Shown here: one piece after another, positions 45,212-59,399 of the stretch
How the letters are laid out: each line of letters opens with the position of its first letter
Numbering within the stretch: the first letter of the stretch is position 1
Assembly: GCF_000565195.1 (NCBI RefSeq)
Contig: NZ_CP006720.1
Location: forward strand, 620,001 to 684,000
Length of the DNA: 64,000 bases
Source: Spiroplasma mirum ATCC 29335
GTDB taxonomy: Bacteria; Bacillota_I; Bacilli_A; Mycoplasmatales; Mycoplasmataceae
Direction: 5' to 3'
The notes under the pieces: model-generated
What the model saw: only the letters and a program-made list of their open reading frames with translations
Told to the model about the DNA's origin: nothing
Databases searched by the model: none
Position numbers and translations under genes: made by a program

Positions 45212-46649
45212 TTATTTAATTGTAATTTCACGTAATTCTTCATTGCGTGCGAAGAGAATTTTGCTGCCTGGTTTTGCCCCTCATTTTTTGGCAACTTCCA
45301 TAATGGCATTATCATCTGTTTTAAAGCTTTCATAATTAGCTACTTTATTCATAAAGATTGAGTGTCATACTCCAAAGGCAGTGTATAAGTGTTCAATTGG
45401 CGAAACTCCTAAGATTACAACATTTGGGCGGAATTTTGAGATTGTTTTTAATAATTCCCCGGTGTTTGAAACAACAACCGCATATTCATAATCACCATCT
45501 TTTGATTTTTCGGCTAATTTTCGAGCAATTTCCGCACGAATACCTTTTGTTGATGCACAAGCATTTTCTAATTGCTTTTCATAATATAATTTTGAATAAA
45601 ATTCATGTTCAGCACGTTTGTTAATTGTTGCCATGGTGTTAACGGTAATAAATGGATAGTCCCCATTAGCTGATTCTCCTGATAACATTGTAGCATCAGC
45701 TCCTAATTCCGTTGCAAAATAAACATCAGTAACTTCGGCTCTGGTTGGATGGGGATTATCTGTCATTGTTTCTAACATTTGGGTTGCAACAATCACAATT
45801 TTCCCAGCGGCACGACACTTACGAATAATTACTTTTTCTCAATATGGCACATCATAATATGGGATTTCTAATCCTAAATCTCCCCGGGCAATCATAATTC
45901 CATCGGCAGCTTCAATAATCGCATCAATATTATTAATTCCAATTTGTGATTCAATTTTTGCAATAATTTGAATATGTTCAGCATTGCCTTCTTTTAATAA
46001 TTGACGAATTTCTTGAATATTCGCTGCCGTGTTTACAAATGAGGCCGCAATATAATCAATCCCTTGTTCAATTCCATATTTTATATCATTAATATCTTTT
46101 TTGGCCAAGAATGGTAAGGTAAAGTCAACCCCCGGTAAATTAATCCGTTTGTTTGTTTTAACTAAATGATGATTAAAAGCGGTGGTTGTAATGACCCCTG
46201 GTTTTACATCATTAACATTTAATTGTAATTTTCCATCATCAACTAACACCATATCTCCGACTTTTAAATCTTGCGACATGTCATATGAGACAGTAATTTC
46301 GGTTCCGGTTCCTTGGCGAGTTTGGTAATCTTCGGGCATTGAATAAATGATTACTTTATCCCCCGCTTTAATTTCTTGCTTACCATCTTTCATTTGGCCA
46401 ACTCTAATTTCTGGTCCTTTAGTATCTAGTAAAATTGAGATTGGTTTTCCAATTTTTTTCACGAACTTGTTTAGCCCACACAATACGAGCTCCTTGTTCT
46501 TTATGATCCCCATGTGAAAAGTTTAAGCGGATAGTTGTCATTCCACAATTAAACAATTCTTCAATTGCTTCAGCTGAATGCGTACTTGGTCCAATTGTTG
46601 TGATAATTTTAGTACGTTTCATTTTTTCTTTTAAATCAATTGTTGTCAT
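45212..46649 (-). pseudogene. pyk: Pyruvate kinase, +1 frameshift in an A7 run
   Basis: About 478 residues when the frame is corrected. The first part MKRTKIITTIGPSTHSAEAI, LFNCGMTTIRLNFSHGDHKE is in one frame. At 46451-46457 seven A residues (minus strand) take the place of six, and the remainder GKPISILLDTKGPEIRVGQM, AASFVNTAANIQEIRQLL, IEAADGIMIARGDLGLEIPY (catalytic Lys region) and ATQMLETMTDNPHPTRAEVT is in the next frame to TAA at 45212. Pyruvate kinase is needed for ATP and for dNDP phosphorylation in mollicutes, so a true knockout would be surprising. Sequencing error or RNA-polymerase slippage on the A7 run is likelier. It follows pfkA by 59 bases. Confidence 0.88.
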
Positions 46650-46708
46650 TCTTTATTTTATCTCCTTCTTCAAAAATTTACTTACAAAATTATTGTATAT
46701 TAAATTTC

Positions 46709-47695
<987 letters not shown>

Positions 47696-47795
47696 TTACA
47701 TCTCCTTTTATCTTTTTTATTTACACAATTATTATTTTATTCTTAAAAAAGACTTTGTAAAGAATTTCAAGAAAATATTTCAGAAAAACCAAATT

Positions 47796-47826
47796 AAAAA
47801 AACCATTTAAGAAATTAAATGGTTTG
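47796..47826 (-). terminator. Terminator of rpsB-tsf-membrane protein unit
   Basis: Stem AAACCATTTAA/TTAAATGGTTT with a four-base loop and TTTTTTT on the minus strand, adjoining the stop at 47831. It separates this unit from pfkA. Confidence 0.85.
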
Positions 47827-47830
47827 GTCG

Positions 47831-48460
47831 TTATTGTTCTGAATTTTCACTTGGTGGGGTTGGTTCATTAGGTTGGTCATTTTGTTTTGAACTTGCTGGT
47901 CCTGATTTAGTTACCAACAAATGTTGGTTTAATAATGCTAAGTTATTTAACACAAATTGACCAGATTGACTCGCTAACAAAAATTTACATTTCTTTTTAC
48001 TACGTGAACCTTCGGTATAGTAGATAATAATTTGTTTTAAGCGGTTATTTTGTTCAACTTTGGTAATTTTACGAATCAAAATCCTTTCTCCTAAAAAAGC
48101 AATTTCTTTATCATCAATCCCAATGGCAATTGTTTGTAAAAAGAAGAAAATATAAATTCCCACAATAATTGTAATTGCAAACGCAATAACAATTAACACA
48201 ATCATTGTTGCTTGATTTGTACTATCAATTGCAAACCCAAAGACATAGTTAATAACTAAAATGGGAATGTTTAAGGCTAAAACACCAGCCATAAAAATTA
48301 ATACTTTTTTATTAATAAATTTTTGGGTAAAATCGCGTTTATTAAAACTAACTAAATACCCAACAATTGATAAGCTAACAGCGACAAACAAGAAGGTTGC
48401 CATTGCTAACGCAATTAGCAGTCCCTTTTGATCATCTAAATATGCGTTAAAATATAGCAT
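47831..48460 (-). CDS. Membrane protein, unknown (four helices, soluble tail)
   Basis: A 209-residue protein. About four helices (LIALAMATFLFVAVSLSIVG, VLIFMAGVLALNIPILVINY, ATMIVLIVIAFAITIIVGIY and an amphipathic stretch) are followed by a PH-like or b-PH-type cytoplasmic segment (GIDDKEIAFLGERILIRKIT, KVEQNNRLKQIIIYYTEGSR) and a Pro/Ser-rich end (PNEPTPPSENSEQ). The family is not recognised. It starts 24 bases after tsf, so it is probably co-transcribed with rpsB and tsf and ends at the shared terminator. Confidence 0.8.
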   Translation of the reverse strand: MLYFNAYLDDQKGLLIALAMATFLFVAVSLSIVGYLVSFNKRDFTQKFINKKVLIFMAGVLALNIPILVINYVFGFAIDSTNQATMIVLIVIAFAITIIVGIYIFFFLQTIAIGIDDKEIAFLGERILIRKITKVEQNNRLKQIIIYYTEGSRSKKKCKFLLASQSGQFVLNNLALLNQHLLVTKSGPASSKQNDQPNEPTPPSENSEQ

Positions 48461-48484
48461 AAGTTACTCACACCTTTCGTAATG

Positions 48485-49378
48485 TTATTTTTTATTTACT
48501 TGAGCCATAACTTCAGCGGCAAAGTTAACAGTTGATTTTTCAATCCCTTCCCCAACTTCGTAACGAATAACTTTGACAATAGTCCCCCCGTTATTTTTTA
48601 CAAAATCACTAACTTTAAAATTAGGATCAACAACAAATTGTTGGTCTAATAATAACATTTCTGATAATTGTTTGTTTAAACGACCTTCAATCATTTTTTC
48701 CAAAATATTATCTGGTTTTCCGGCATTTTTAGGGTCATTTTTTGCTTCGTGGGTTAAGATTTCTTTTTCTTGGGCTAAGTATTCTTTTGATACTTCATCA
48801 CGCGAAACAAATTTTGGATTCATTGCCACAACGTGCATTGCCACTTGCTTTCCGTGTTCTTCTTGCACTTTCCCATCAAATAATACTAAAGAAGCAATTC
48901 TTTTATTTGAATGTCAGTAGATACCAAATGATTGGTTATTGTTTTTTTCGACAATTGCAAAGCGACGAAGGGTAATTTTTTCCCCAATTGTCGCAATTGC
49001 ATGGGTAATTACTTCTTGTAAAGTTGTCCCATCAATTTTAATTTGCATTGCATCTTCAATATTTTTAACATCTGAATTAACCAAGGCATCCCCAATTTTT
49101 TTCACTAAATCTAAGAATTTTTGGTTGTTAGCAACAAAATCAGTTTCGGAATTTAGTTCATAAATAACTGCTTTGTCCCCTTTTTGGACAATTCCAATTA
49201 ACCCTTCCGCAGCAATCCGATCCGCTTTTTTAGCGGCTTTGGCAATTCCTTTTTCGCGAAGTCATTTGATTGCTTCGTCAATATTACCATTTGTTGCTTC
49301 TAACGCTTTTTTAGAATCCATAATCCCAGCGCCAGTTTTTTCGCGTAATTCTTTTACTAATTGTGCTGAAATATCCAT
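48485..49378 (-). CDS. tsf: Elongation factor Ts
   Basis: A 297-residue factor that recycles EF-Tu. N-terminal UBA-like domain [20 protein letters not shown] and [20 protein letters not shown]; core [33 protein letters not shown] (the TDFVA EF-Tu contact); C-terminal repeat [20 protein letters not shown] and [11 protein letters not shown]. Two Trp codons are TGA. It follows rpsB by 70 bases. Confidence 0.97.
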
Positions 49379-49448
49379 TATTTCAACTCCTTTCTTAATT
49401 AAATGCTTGTATATTATGTTAAAGGTTAAAATATTTATCCTTTGTTAA

Positions 49449-50561
49449 TTATTTTGTTGTGATTTTGCCATCCACAATGTTTAAGTGCGGAATTAAAGCA
49501 CTGATCATGTTGGCTTTTTTTCCTTTTTTAACAGCAAAGGGTTTACCAATTGTTTCTAATTCAGCAACTGTTAATTTTGCTAAACTTTTTTCTAAATCAT
49601 TGTCAACAACAGTGATAGTACTTAATTGGTTATCTTCTGCTTTTGTTGGTGCTTGTGGTTCGACAGTTGGTTTAACTTCTAACTTTACAGTTGGCTCGTT
49701 GTTAACTTTCGCTGCTGGTTGTTCTGAGTTATTACCAGCCGGATGGTTGTTACGGGGTTCACTTACATTGCGATCTTCTGATCTTTGATAATTACCACGG
49801 CGATCATTGTTATTACGATTATCATTATTAAACTCACGTTTAAATTCCGAAGGTTTAAATTGGGGTTCTGGCATTTTAAGACCCATCGCATCACCATATA
49901 AGTCAGCAACATAATGGGTTAAAATGGCAATACTACGAACAGTATCATCATTTCCCGGAATAACATAGTCAATTCCATCAGGATCAACATTGGTATCACA
50001 AATTGCAATGACCGGAATTCTTAATTTCCGTGCTTCGCGAACAGCAATGTGTTCTTCTTTAGGATCAACTACAAATAATGCTTGGGGTAATTCTTTCATT
50101 CCTTTAATTCCCCCTAAGAATTTTTCTAACTTATCTTTTTCCTTTTTAATTAATATTTGTTCTTTTTTTGGTAATCACTTTAACTCACCACTTTTTTCTT
50201 GGCGTTCAATGTTTCACAATCTTTTTACCCGTAAGTGAATAGTTTTTAGATTGGTTAAAGTTCCTCCTAGTCAACGTTGGTTAACATAAAAGTTTTCACT
50301 TCTTTCTGCCGCATCTTTAACAATTCATTTTGCTTGTTTTTTAGTTCCGACAAATAGGATTTTCCCTTTTTTGCTAGCAATGACAGCCATTAATTTTTTA
50401 ACATCTTCTAATCGTCAAATTGTTTGTTGCAAGTCAATAATATGAATTTTATTTTTTTCACCATAAATATATGGTTTCATTTTTGGATTTCAACGTTTTG
50501 TTTGATGTCCAAATTGTGCTCCTGCTTCTCATAGCATTTCTCTTGTCAATTCTTTTACCAT
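49449..50561 (-). CDS. rpsB: Ribosomal protein S2 with long C-terminal extension
   Basis: A 370-residue protein, about 120 longer than the usual S2. The core (1 to about 230) is standard: [95 protein letters not shown]. After MGLKMPEPQ comes a disordered Asn/Arg/Glu/Pro-rich linker ([20 protein letters not shown]), then a short folded end ([20 protein letters not shown]) that looks SAP/Rho-N-like. Several Trp are TGA. First gene of rpsB-tsf. The tail might bind RNA or partners; that is inference. Confidence 0.95.
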
Positions 50562-50704
50562 AATATATTTAATTCTCCTTTTCGTTAAAACTTCCATTTA
50601 CTTCGAACATTTACCACTTATTAATTCAACTATAAGCACTCGGTAAATGAATTCATAAATGTGTATTGTATACCCGATATATGAATACAAGCAAATTCAT
50701 TATA
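50562..50704 (-). promoter_or_regulatory. rpsB promoter and structured leader
   Basis: Minus strand: perfect -10 TATAAT (50699-50704) with a weak -35, then a leader of about 130 nt. CATTTACC and GGTAAATG (50608-50615 and 50642-50649) form a stem extended by ACTTAT/ATAAGC. This may be an S2 autoregulatory element, since S2 represses rpsB-tsf in other bacteria; here it rests on the stem alone. Confidence 0.5.
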
Positions 50705-50734
50705 ACATAAAAAGCAAATTATCCTAGTAAAAAT

Positions 50735-50763
50735 AAAAAATGCTAAAAAGTTAGCATTTTTTT
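50735..50763. terminator. Bidirectional hairpin terminator
   Basis: Stem AAATGCTAA/TTAGCATTT with T runs on both strands. It closes the membrane-protein gene 50865-51788 upstream of the rpsB promoter. Between 50764 and 50864 there is no gene. Confidence 0.8.
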
Positions 50764-50864
50764 AAAGGCTGTTTTTTAAATTAATATTATTATTCGGTCC
50801 GACTTATTATTTAAATCTTTCTTAAAATAGTTTGTTTTTTTGAAATAATTATATTAATTTAATT

Positions 50865-51788
50865 TTATAGATTTAACGCCTCTTTTCACCCATTCACAAA
50901 TATTTTAATATCTTTATTCGGAATAAGCAAGATATTTTGCACACTAATTTCCCCAAATAAATTATTATCAATATCAGTTGCAAGATAATTAAGTTGCTCT
51001 TCATTTTCTTTTTGCTTGTTTAAAATTGCCATTGTGCTGGTATATAAGAAATAAATAAAGCCAATTCCATAACCAAGACTAATTGCTTCGCTTAATAAGT
51101 GAGCAAACCTAATTTCATTAAACATTAACGTTGAGGTGTTAATTCGGCCAAGTTTTTTAAACAGCGTTGTGATTAATAATAAATAACCAAATTTAAAAAT
51201 ATTACTTTTTTCATCACTACGAGCAATTCAACCACATAACTGTAAAATTAGGGCAAAAATCACCATTACTGCTAAAGTTGATAAAATGAAAGTTCAGTTA
51301 ATCCGAGTAGAATTAAAACGCGAAAGATTATTAATTATTTCCGGAACCACAATAATAAAGGGTAACCCATAAATTATGTATAATAAGGAATGCACTAGCT
51401 TCCGATTATTAGCTAAAATCGCAAAGGTAATTAGTAATTGAATATAAGAATAAAAAGTTAGGAGTGAAAAATAATACTGCTTATCAAGCACCAAATTAAT
51501 TAAAATTCTTCAAATAACATTGCCAAAGATAAACATCCCAAACCCAAAAATTATCGCAATTATTTTACTGATAGCATAAACTAACTGCTGACGTTTATAC
51601 TGGCAATTATAATAAATAAAAATTCATGATGATAATAAAGTAACAAGAAAAATTCCGGCCAACACAAACATTCATAAAAATAAACTAAAAGTTCCGGTTT
51701 CCAGACGGTTGTGATCAATTCACTGACCTAAGTTTGGACAATTGAAGATATTCCTGATTAAAATATCTCCTAAGAAAATTTTTCCCAT
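50865..51788 (-). CDS. Polytopic membrane protein, unknown
   Basis: A 307-residue protein with about seven membrane helices (for example LFLWMFVLAGIFLVTLLSSW, AISKIIAIIFGFGMFIFG, LLYIIYGLPFIIVVPEI, FILSTLAVMVIFALILQLCG, YGIGFIYFLYTSTM) and a short hydrophilic end (NNLFGEISVQNILLIPNKDI). The frame uses many TGA Trp codons. Start after GTGAGGAA. No signature motif is seen and I do not recognise the family. It is transcribed alone, upstream of rpsB and separated from it by a terminator. Confidence 0.75.
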
Positions 51789-51922
51789 TTCCTCACCTAC
51801 TTTACTGTTAACAATTATTCATTCTTGATATTATTGTATCGTTTTCTTAAAAATTTACAACTTTTTCTCACCAAAGTCAGGAAAAAAAGCAAAATTTTTA
51901 AATATTTTTAGAAAATATTTAT

Positions 51923-51952
51923 AAAAATAGTTAACAAATACTAACTATTTTT
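51923..51952 (-). terminator. acpS terminator
   Basis: Stem AAAAATAGTTA/TAACTATTTTT around the acpS stop codon, with A/T runs. Confidence 0.7.
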
Positions 51953-52286
51953 CAGATAAAATTGCCATCCCCACACTGTATTCTTCTTCATGACTTAAAG
52001 AAATGTTTAAAAACTCATTTTTAGCTAAGTTTAGTCCTGTGGCCTTTAGTTTATTGTCATCCCCTCTCGCAATACAAACGGTATTAAGTGGAAAATTATA
52101 TTCTAAGGCCTTAATTAAGGCTTCTTTAACCACTCATCTTCCCGCTAAGTATTCTCGTTTACGGGTTTTACTATCAACACTACTATAATACTTAAATTCT
52201 TTTTCCGCTAGAATTTTACTGGCAAACTGGTCATTAATTTTAATGCGCTTATTTTTAATAATATCTATTCCCACATTTTTAATCAT
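51945..52286 (-). CDS. acpS: Holo-acyl-carrier-protein synthase
   Basis: A 113-residue 4'-phosphopantetheinyl transferase. N-terminal MIKNVGIDIIKNKRIK carries the catalytic Asp (GIDI). KTRKREYLAGRWVVKEALIK is the CoA/Mg helix (E-x-x-x-K), and LNISLSHEEEYSVGMAIL is the conserved end. WVVKEAL uses TGA for Trp. The start at 52286 follows TAGGAAAAAAG; longer in-frame starts would be hydrophobic and overlap the divergent rnhC. It activates ACP for lipid metabolism. Divergent from rnhC. Confidence 0.92.
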
Positions 52287-52368
52287 CTTTTTTCCTACTT
52301 TCTGATATTTTTTAACATTATAACATTTAAAAACGATATAATAAAAAAAAAGAAATATGGAGAAAGTT

Positions 52369-53256
52369 ATGACAAGTTGTAGTTTTAAAAGAGTTGATGA
52401 TAAAGTAATTGCTAACATTCAAGCCGCTTACCAAGCATATCAAATCGCTAATAAAGATCCCAATAAAGTGGCAGTATATTTCGTTAATAACATTAAAATT
52501 AGTATTTATCACACGAAAACAGTTCTTTTTCAAGGAGAACATTGTGAGCAAGAAGCCAAAAAGTTTTTTCAAATTAATAATCCTAAGTTAACCCACACAA
52601 AAACTAGTCTTAATTATTATAAACCAGATGTGATTGGTAACGATGAAGTTGGCGTTGGGGATGTTTTTGGACCCTTAGTAGTAACTAGTTGCTTTATTGA
52701 TAAGAATGTCATTCCGCAATTAAAAACATTGGGAATTAAAGATAGTAAAAAACTAAGTGATTATCAAATTATGAAAATTGGGGGTCAACTAAAAAAAATT
52801 GTCCCCTACCATAGTGAAATTATTGATAACCAAACTTATAATTATTGATATAATCAATATCAAAATGCCCATGTTATTAAAGCAATTGCCCATAATAATG
52901 CCATTAAACAGTTAATTAAAAAATATCATTGTCAATACCGTCAAATTATCATTGACCAGTTTGTCAATGAAAAAAAATATTATGAATATTTAGCAGCCCA
53001 GTCGGAAGTTATTAAGCACAATGTTGTTTTTGTTACTAAGGGCGAAGACAAATCACTAGCTGTTGCTTGTAGTGCCATTATTAGCCGTTATCTGTTCTTA
53101 GAAGCAATTATGAAGTTGGAGTATCAATTTCAAATTGCCTTACCATTAGGGGCAAGTGAGCAAGTTAAACTCCTCGCAAATACTTATAAAAAACAATTTA
53201 AACCAGCCGAATATCGCCAGTTTATGAAAATTCACTTTAATTTAGCAAAAAAATAA
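52369..53256 (+). CDS. rnhC: Ribonuclease HIII
   Basis: A 295-residue enzyme that cuts RNA in RNA-DNA hybrids. The N-terminal 85 residues are the RNase HIII TBP-like substrate-binding domain. The catalytic core starts DVIGNDEVGVGDVFGPLVVT (GNDEVGVGD instead of the more usual GSDEVGTGD), with the second acidic site near QIIIDQFVN and VTKGEDKSLAVACSAIISRY. Trp in YNYWYNQYQ is TGA. A TATAAT lies at about 52338-52344. Start ATG at 52369 after GGAGAAAGTT. It converges on the dCMP deaminase gene and shares a terminator with it. Confidence 0.94.
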
Positions 53257-53291
53257 AAACCACAAGTTATTTGACAACTTGTGGTTTTTTA
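53255..53291. terminator. Bidirectional terminator shared by rnhC and dCMP deaminase
   Basis: A 14-bp perfect stem (AAAAACCACAAGTT) with seven-base loop and T runs on both strands. The right arm encodes the last codons of the deaminase. Confidence 0.88.
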
Positions 53292-53755
53292 ATAATTACT
53301 TCTAAGGGGCTAATTGCACGGAACTTAACATTTGCTTTGGTAAACATTAATTTTGCCGCTTGGTTATCTTCAGTTTGATCATACTTATCATTATCATAAA
53401 TGACTTCCGTAATACCAGCCTGGATAATAATTTTGGTACATCCCGAACAAGGAAATAAGGTGGTATAAATTTTACAACCACTTAAATCGACCTTGGCACT
53501 TAAAATGGCATTTAATTCCGCATGAGCCACATAAGGATACTTGGTTTGTAAATATTCACCTTCACGATCCCACGAAAATTCATCATCATTTAAACCGCGG
53601 GGTAAACCATTATAACCGGTTGCAATAATTTGTTTAATCTCATTAACTACACAACTGCCAACTTGGGTCATCGGATCTTTACTACGCATTGCGCACACAT
53701 GCGCAACACTTAAAAAGAATTCATCCCAAGTTAAATAATCTGTTCGTTTGTGCAT
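53267..53755 (-). CDS. Deoxycytidylate deaminase
   Basis: A 162-residue zinc-dependent deaminase (ComEB/Dctd family): dCMP to dUMP for thymidylate supply. Zinc motifs are YVAHAELNAIL (HAE) and TLFPCSGCTKIIIQAG (PCxxC). The N-terminal RTDYLTWDEFFLSVAHVCAM and GYNGLPRGLNDDEFSWDREG are typical of the dCMP-specific group. The ATG comes two bases after the stop of the rhomboid-like gene upstream, so the two are coupled. Its last codons form one arm of the shared terminator. Confidence 0.93.
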   Translation of the reverse strand: MHKRTDYLTWDEFFLSVAHVCAMRSKDPMTQVGSCVVNEIKQIIATGYNGLPRGLNDDEFSWDREGEYLQTKYPYVAHAELNAILSAKVDLSGCKIYTTLFPCSGCTKIIIQAGITEVIYDNDKYDQTEDNQAAKLMFTKANVKFRAISPLEVIIKKPQVVK

Positions 53756-53757
53756 AA

Positions 53758-55122
53758 TTATTTTCGATTCCCAAACAGATTAAGCAAATTAGAAAAGAAA
53801 TTACCGGTTGTCCGTAATCCTGGTGGTCATTCATTACGTGGATAGTGGTAATAATTTAGGAGCATATCCTGAATGGTTCCTTTTGAAGTTAACCCCGCAT
53901 TTCAATAAACAATTAACGCATTAACCACGGGAGCATTTAACGGTGGTGAATAACGGTGAATTGATAATAACACAATCCCAATAATTAGAACGGCGGTTAA
54001 TATGAAAATTGGGTATAAAATTGACAGGTTAATCTTTTTAATTTTAAATTCAAATAAGAAACCTAACGCACTACCAATAAAGAATCCACTAAAAACAACT
54101 AAATATAATGGAAAATTGCTAGTAATTAACGGTAAAATAATTAACCAGATTGGAACAATAATTGTTCGTTGGTTAGAAACTAAGGAAGCTAAATCTTCTT
54201 TTCCAAAATTATAACTAAATAGTGCGCCCCACAAAATTGCTAACACCACAAATGAACCCGAAAAAATGGTATTGGGCATTGTTGCGGATAAGAATAATCC
54301 AGCTAACGGAACGCCAATAATAATAATCAGTGCTAATTTTCACCTTCCTAAGACCGCTTCGTTATAACGAGAAATATTAAATAAAATAAAGATATTTAAG
54401 ATTAATAAAAAGATATTACTATCAAACAAGGGATAAGTTCATAACCTTCACCACTGTTGGGACCATACGAGTAAATCACGAGTAATTCCCCCATACACAA
54501 GGGTTACCGAGTCTGCATCAAGCCCTTTGGTTTGGAATAGTTGATTACCAAAGAAAATTTGAATAATTGGAATTGCTAATAATAACATGGCAAAAATTCA
54601 AGTGACCATTAAGTTATTCATACTTAATTTATCACTTAACTGTTTTAAATTTTTTGTTAACTTACTATTGGGGTCTTTAATATCCTCTAAAATTTGCTCG
54701 GCGGACATATTTTTTAAGTTTTCTTCTTTCCCACTATCATTTTGTTGTAAACTAGGGAAGAATTCCGCCACTTTATTTTGATAATTATTATTATCAACAA
54801 ATAACGTAACATCGCCATTATCATTGCGAATTTGCTGAGAATTATTGACAATTAAAACAATTGATAACACATTCAATTTGGCACGCTGAAACTTTTTGGT
54901 TAAATATTCACGCAATGAAAGGATAACTTCATCATCAATTTTATACCGCACGGGATCACTGTTAAAATTATCAACAATTTTAATGATCTGAAACTGCTTA
55001 TTATCAACTTTATATAAATAAACATTATTATTACTACGCGGTTTAACCTTATAAACATTGTACTTTTCAACTTTTATAAAGTAGTCAACTAATGATAATT
55101 TTTCTTTATCAAAACTATTCAT
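53758..55122 (-). CDS. Rhomboid-like polytopic membrane protein
   Basis: A 454-residue protein. About 170 cytoplasmic residues come first (FQIIKIVDNFNSDPVRYKID, LNVLSIVLIVNNSQQIRN), then seven or so helices: TWIFAMLLLAIPIIQIFFGN, LWTYPLFDSNIFLLILNIFI, LALIIIIGVPLAGLFLSATM, VVLAILWGALFSYNFG, SILYPIFILTAVLIIGIV. The WTYPLFDSN and GSF segments resemble rhomboid L1 and the helix-4 GxS site, but a clear GASG and the helix-6 His are not seen, so it may be an inactive (pseudo-)rhomboid. The N-terminal domain resembles the one fused to rhomboids in Firmicutes. It lies between rluD and the dCMP deaminase. Confidence 0.65.
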
Positions 55123-55135
55123 ATGATGTTCCTTT

Positions 55136-56053
55136 CTATGCTAACTCAGCTAGTTTATCACGAAACTCCACGGGGAGTTGGGAAGTAAATGTTAGCTGTT
55201 CACCCGTATGGGGCTGAGTTAAGACTAATTGGTAAGCGTGCAAATATTGTCCAAACGGAATGTTTTTATCTTCAGTATAACCATATAACGGATCACCGAG
55301 AACTGGATGGTTAATATATTTTAAGTGCACCCGAATTTGATGGGTTCGGCCAGTTTCCAAATTACATTTTATATAAGTATAATCTTTAAATCTTTGAATT
55401 ACAACAATATTTGTAATTGCATTTTTAGAATTTTTACTAGTGACACTCATTTTCTTGCGATCATTGGGATCGCGGCCAATTGGAGCAGTTATTTTCGCTT
55501 TCTCCACCGCAATTATACCATGCACAATTGCTAAGTACTGGCGATGCATTGTTTTTTGCTGAATTTGTTCTTGTAAGTGTTGGTGGGCAAAGTCATTTTT
55601 TGCGACAACCAATAGTCCAGTCGTTTGGCGATCAATCCGGTGGATAATTCCGGGGCGTTCAGAACCCCCAATTGTTGACCATTTGCGATCTAATGCCAAA
55701 AGGCCATTTACCAAAGTGTCTTCATAATGTCCCGGAGCAGGATGGACAACTAAATTATTGGGTTTATCAATAACCATTAAATCCTCATCTTCATAAAGAA
55801 TTGACAGTTCCATTGTTTGGGGTTTAATTACAGGCGGTTGGTCTTCTCCTAACGGCACTAAAATTTGAATGTGATCAGCAATTTTTAACTGATAATTATT
55901 TGTAACAATGGTGTTATTAACTAAAATTTGGTGGTTATTAATTAATGTTTGAATTTTGGTACGAGATATTGGCTCTGAACTGTTACTAAAATATTGTTGT
56001 AAATACTTATCAATCCGCATTTCTTGGTCACTAATAATTTCTTTGTTATTCAT
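55136..56053 (-). CDS. rluD: 23S rRNA pseudouridine synthase, RluD family
   Basis: A 305-residue enzyme. An N-terminal S4 domain (MRIDKYLQQYFSNSSEPISR, IQTLINNHQILVNN) precedes the catalytic domain with VIDKPNNLVVHPAPGHYE and the catalytic GIIHRIDRQTTGLLVVAKND, then GRTHQIRVHLKYINHPVLGD. The start at 56053 (MNNKEIIS) follows GAGGAAG and overlaps the end of lspA by eight bases; an upstream in-frame ATG lies within lspA and is rejected. In the lspA-rluD order of Bacillus. It probably modifies helix 69 of 23S. Confidence 0.93.
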   Translation of the reverse strand: MNNKEIISDQEMRIDKYLQQYFSNSSEPISRTKIQTLINNHQILVNNTIVTNNYQLKIADHIQILVPLGEDQPPVIKPQTMELSILYEDEDLMVIDKPNNLVVHPAPGHYEDTLVNGLLALDRKWSTIGGSERPGIIHRIDRQTTGLLVVAKNDFAHQHLQEQIQQKTMHRQYLAIVHGIIAVEKAKITAPIGRDPNDRKKMSVTSKNSKNAITNIVVIQRFKDYTYIKCNLETGRTHQIRVHLKYINHPVLGDPLYGYTEDKNIPFGQYLHAYQLVLTQPHTGEQLTFTSQLPVEFRDKLAELA

Positions 56054-56624
56054 TTTCTTCCTCTTCTTCTTGGTGATGACGAATATAATAGTAGCGAATA
56101 ATTTCAACAATAATGGCAATTACTAACACGACAACCCCTAATGTTACACACATATCCGCAAAATTGAAAATACTATAGGGGGGGAATAATTCCCACGTGA
56201 GAAAATCAACCACACCCCCATCATTTCACATTCGGTCAATTAAATTACCAAAGCCTCCCGTGGTGATCATAATTAACCCCACCGTGGCAATTTTGTTATT
56301 TAAATATAAAAATAAACTAAAAGAAATTAAAGTGATAAAAACAGCGCCGTTAATGGCCCCTGCCAAATTATCACTGTTCACCCCAAAGGCAATTCCCCGG
56401 TTAATAACAAATTTAAAATTAATAAAACCATCAATAAACTTGACCGCGGGGGCGAATTCGTCATGGGAAAGATATTTAAAAGCAAGTTGTTTCGTAACAA
56501 TATCAATGATTAATAAACCAACAAAAATTGGCAAGCAGACAACTAGTTTATACTTTCACCGATAATCTCGTGTTTTAAAATGTTCTTTAAGATCAATCCC
56601 AAACTGCTTAATTCTTTCTCACAT
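56046..56624 (-). CDS. lspA: Prolipoprotein signal peptidase
   Basis: A 192-residue membrane aspartyl peptidase that removes lipoprotein signal peptides. Four helices; the catalytic Asp motifs are FVINRGIAFGVNSDN (NxGxAF) and GGFGNLIDRM with YSIFNFADMCVTLG (FNxAD). The first residues are MWERIKQFGID with Trp2 as TGA. A charged tail HHQEEEEENE. It serves the SSVVAC-type lipoproteins in this window. Between ileS and rluD. Confidence 0.95.
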
Positions 56625-56665
56625 TAATGTTTTCTCCTTATTTGATAAAAATATTATCTCATATT

Positions 56666-59380
<2,715 letters not shown>

Positions 59381-59399
59381 TGTGAAGTCCTTTCTGAAT

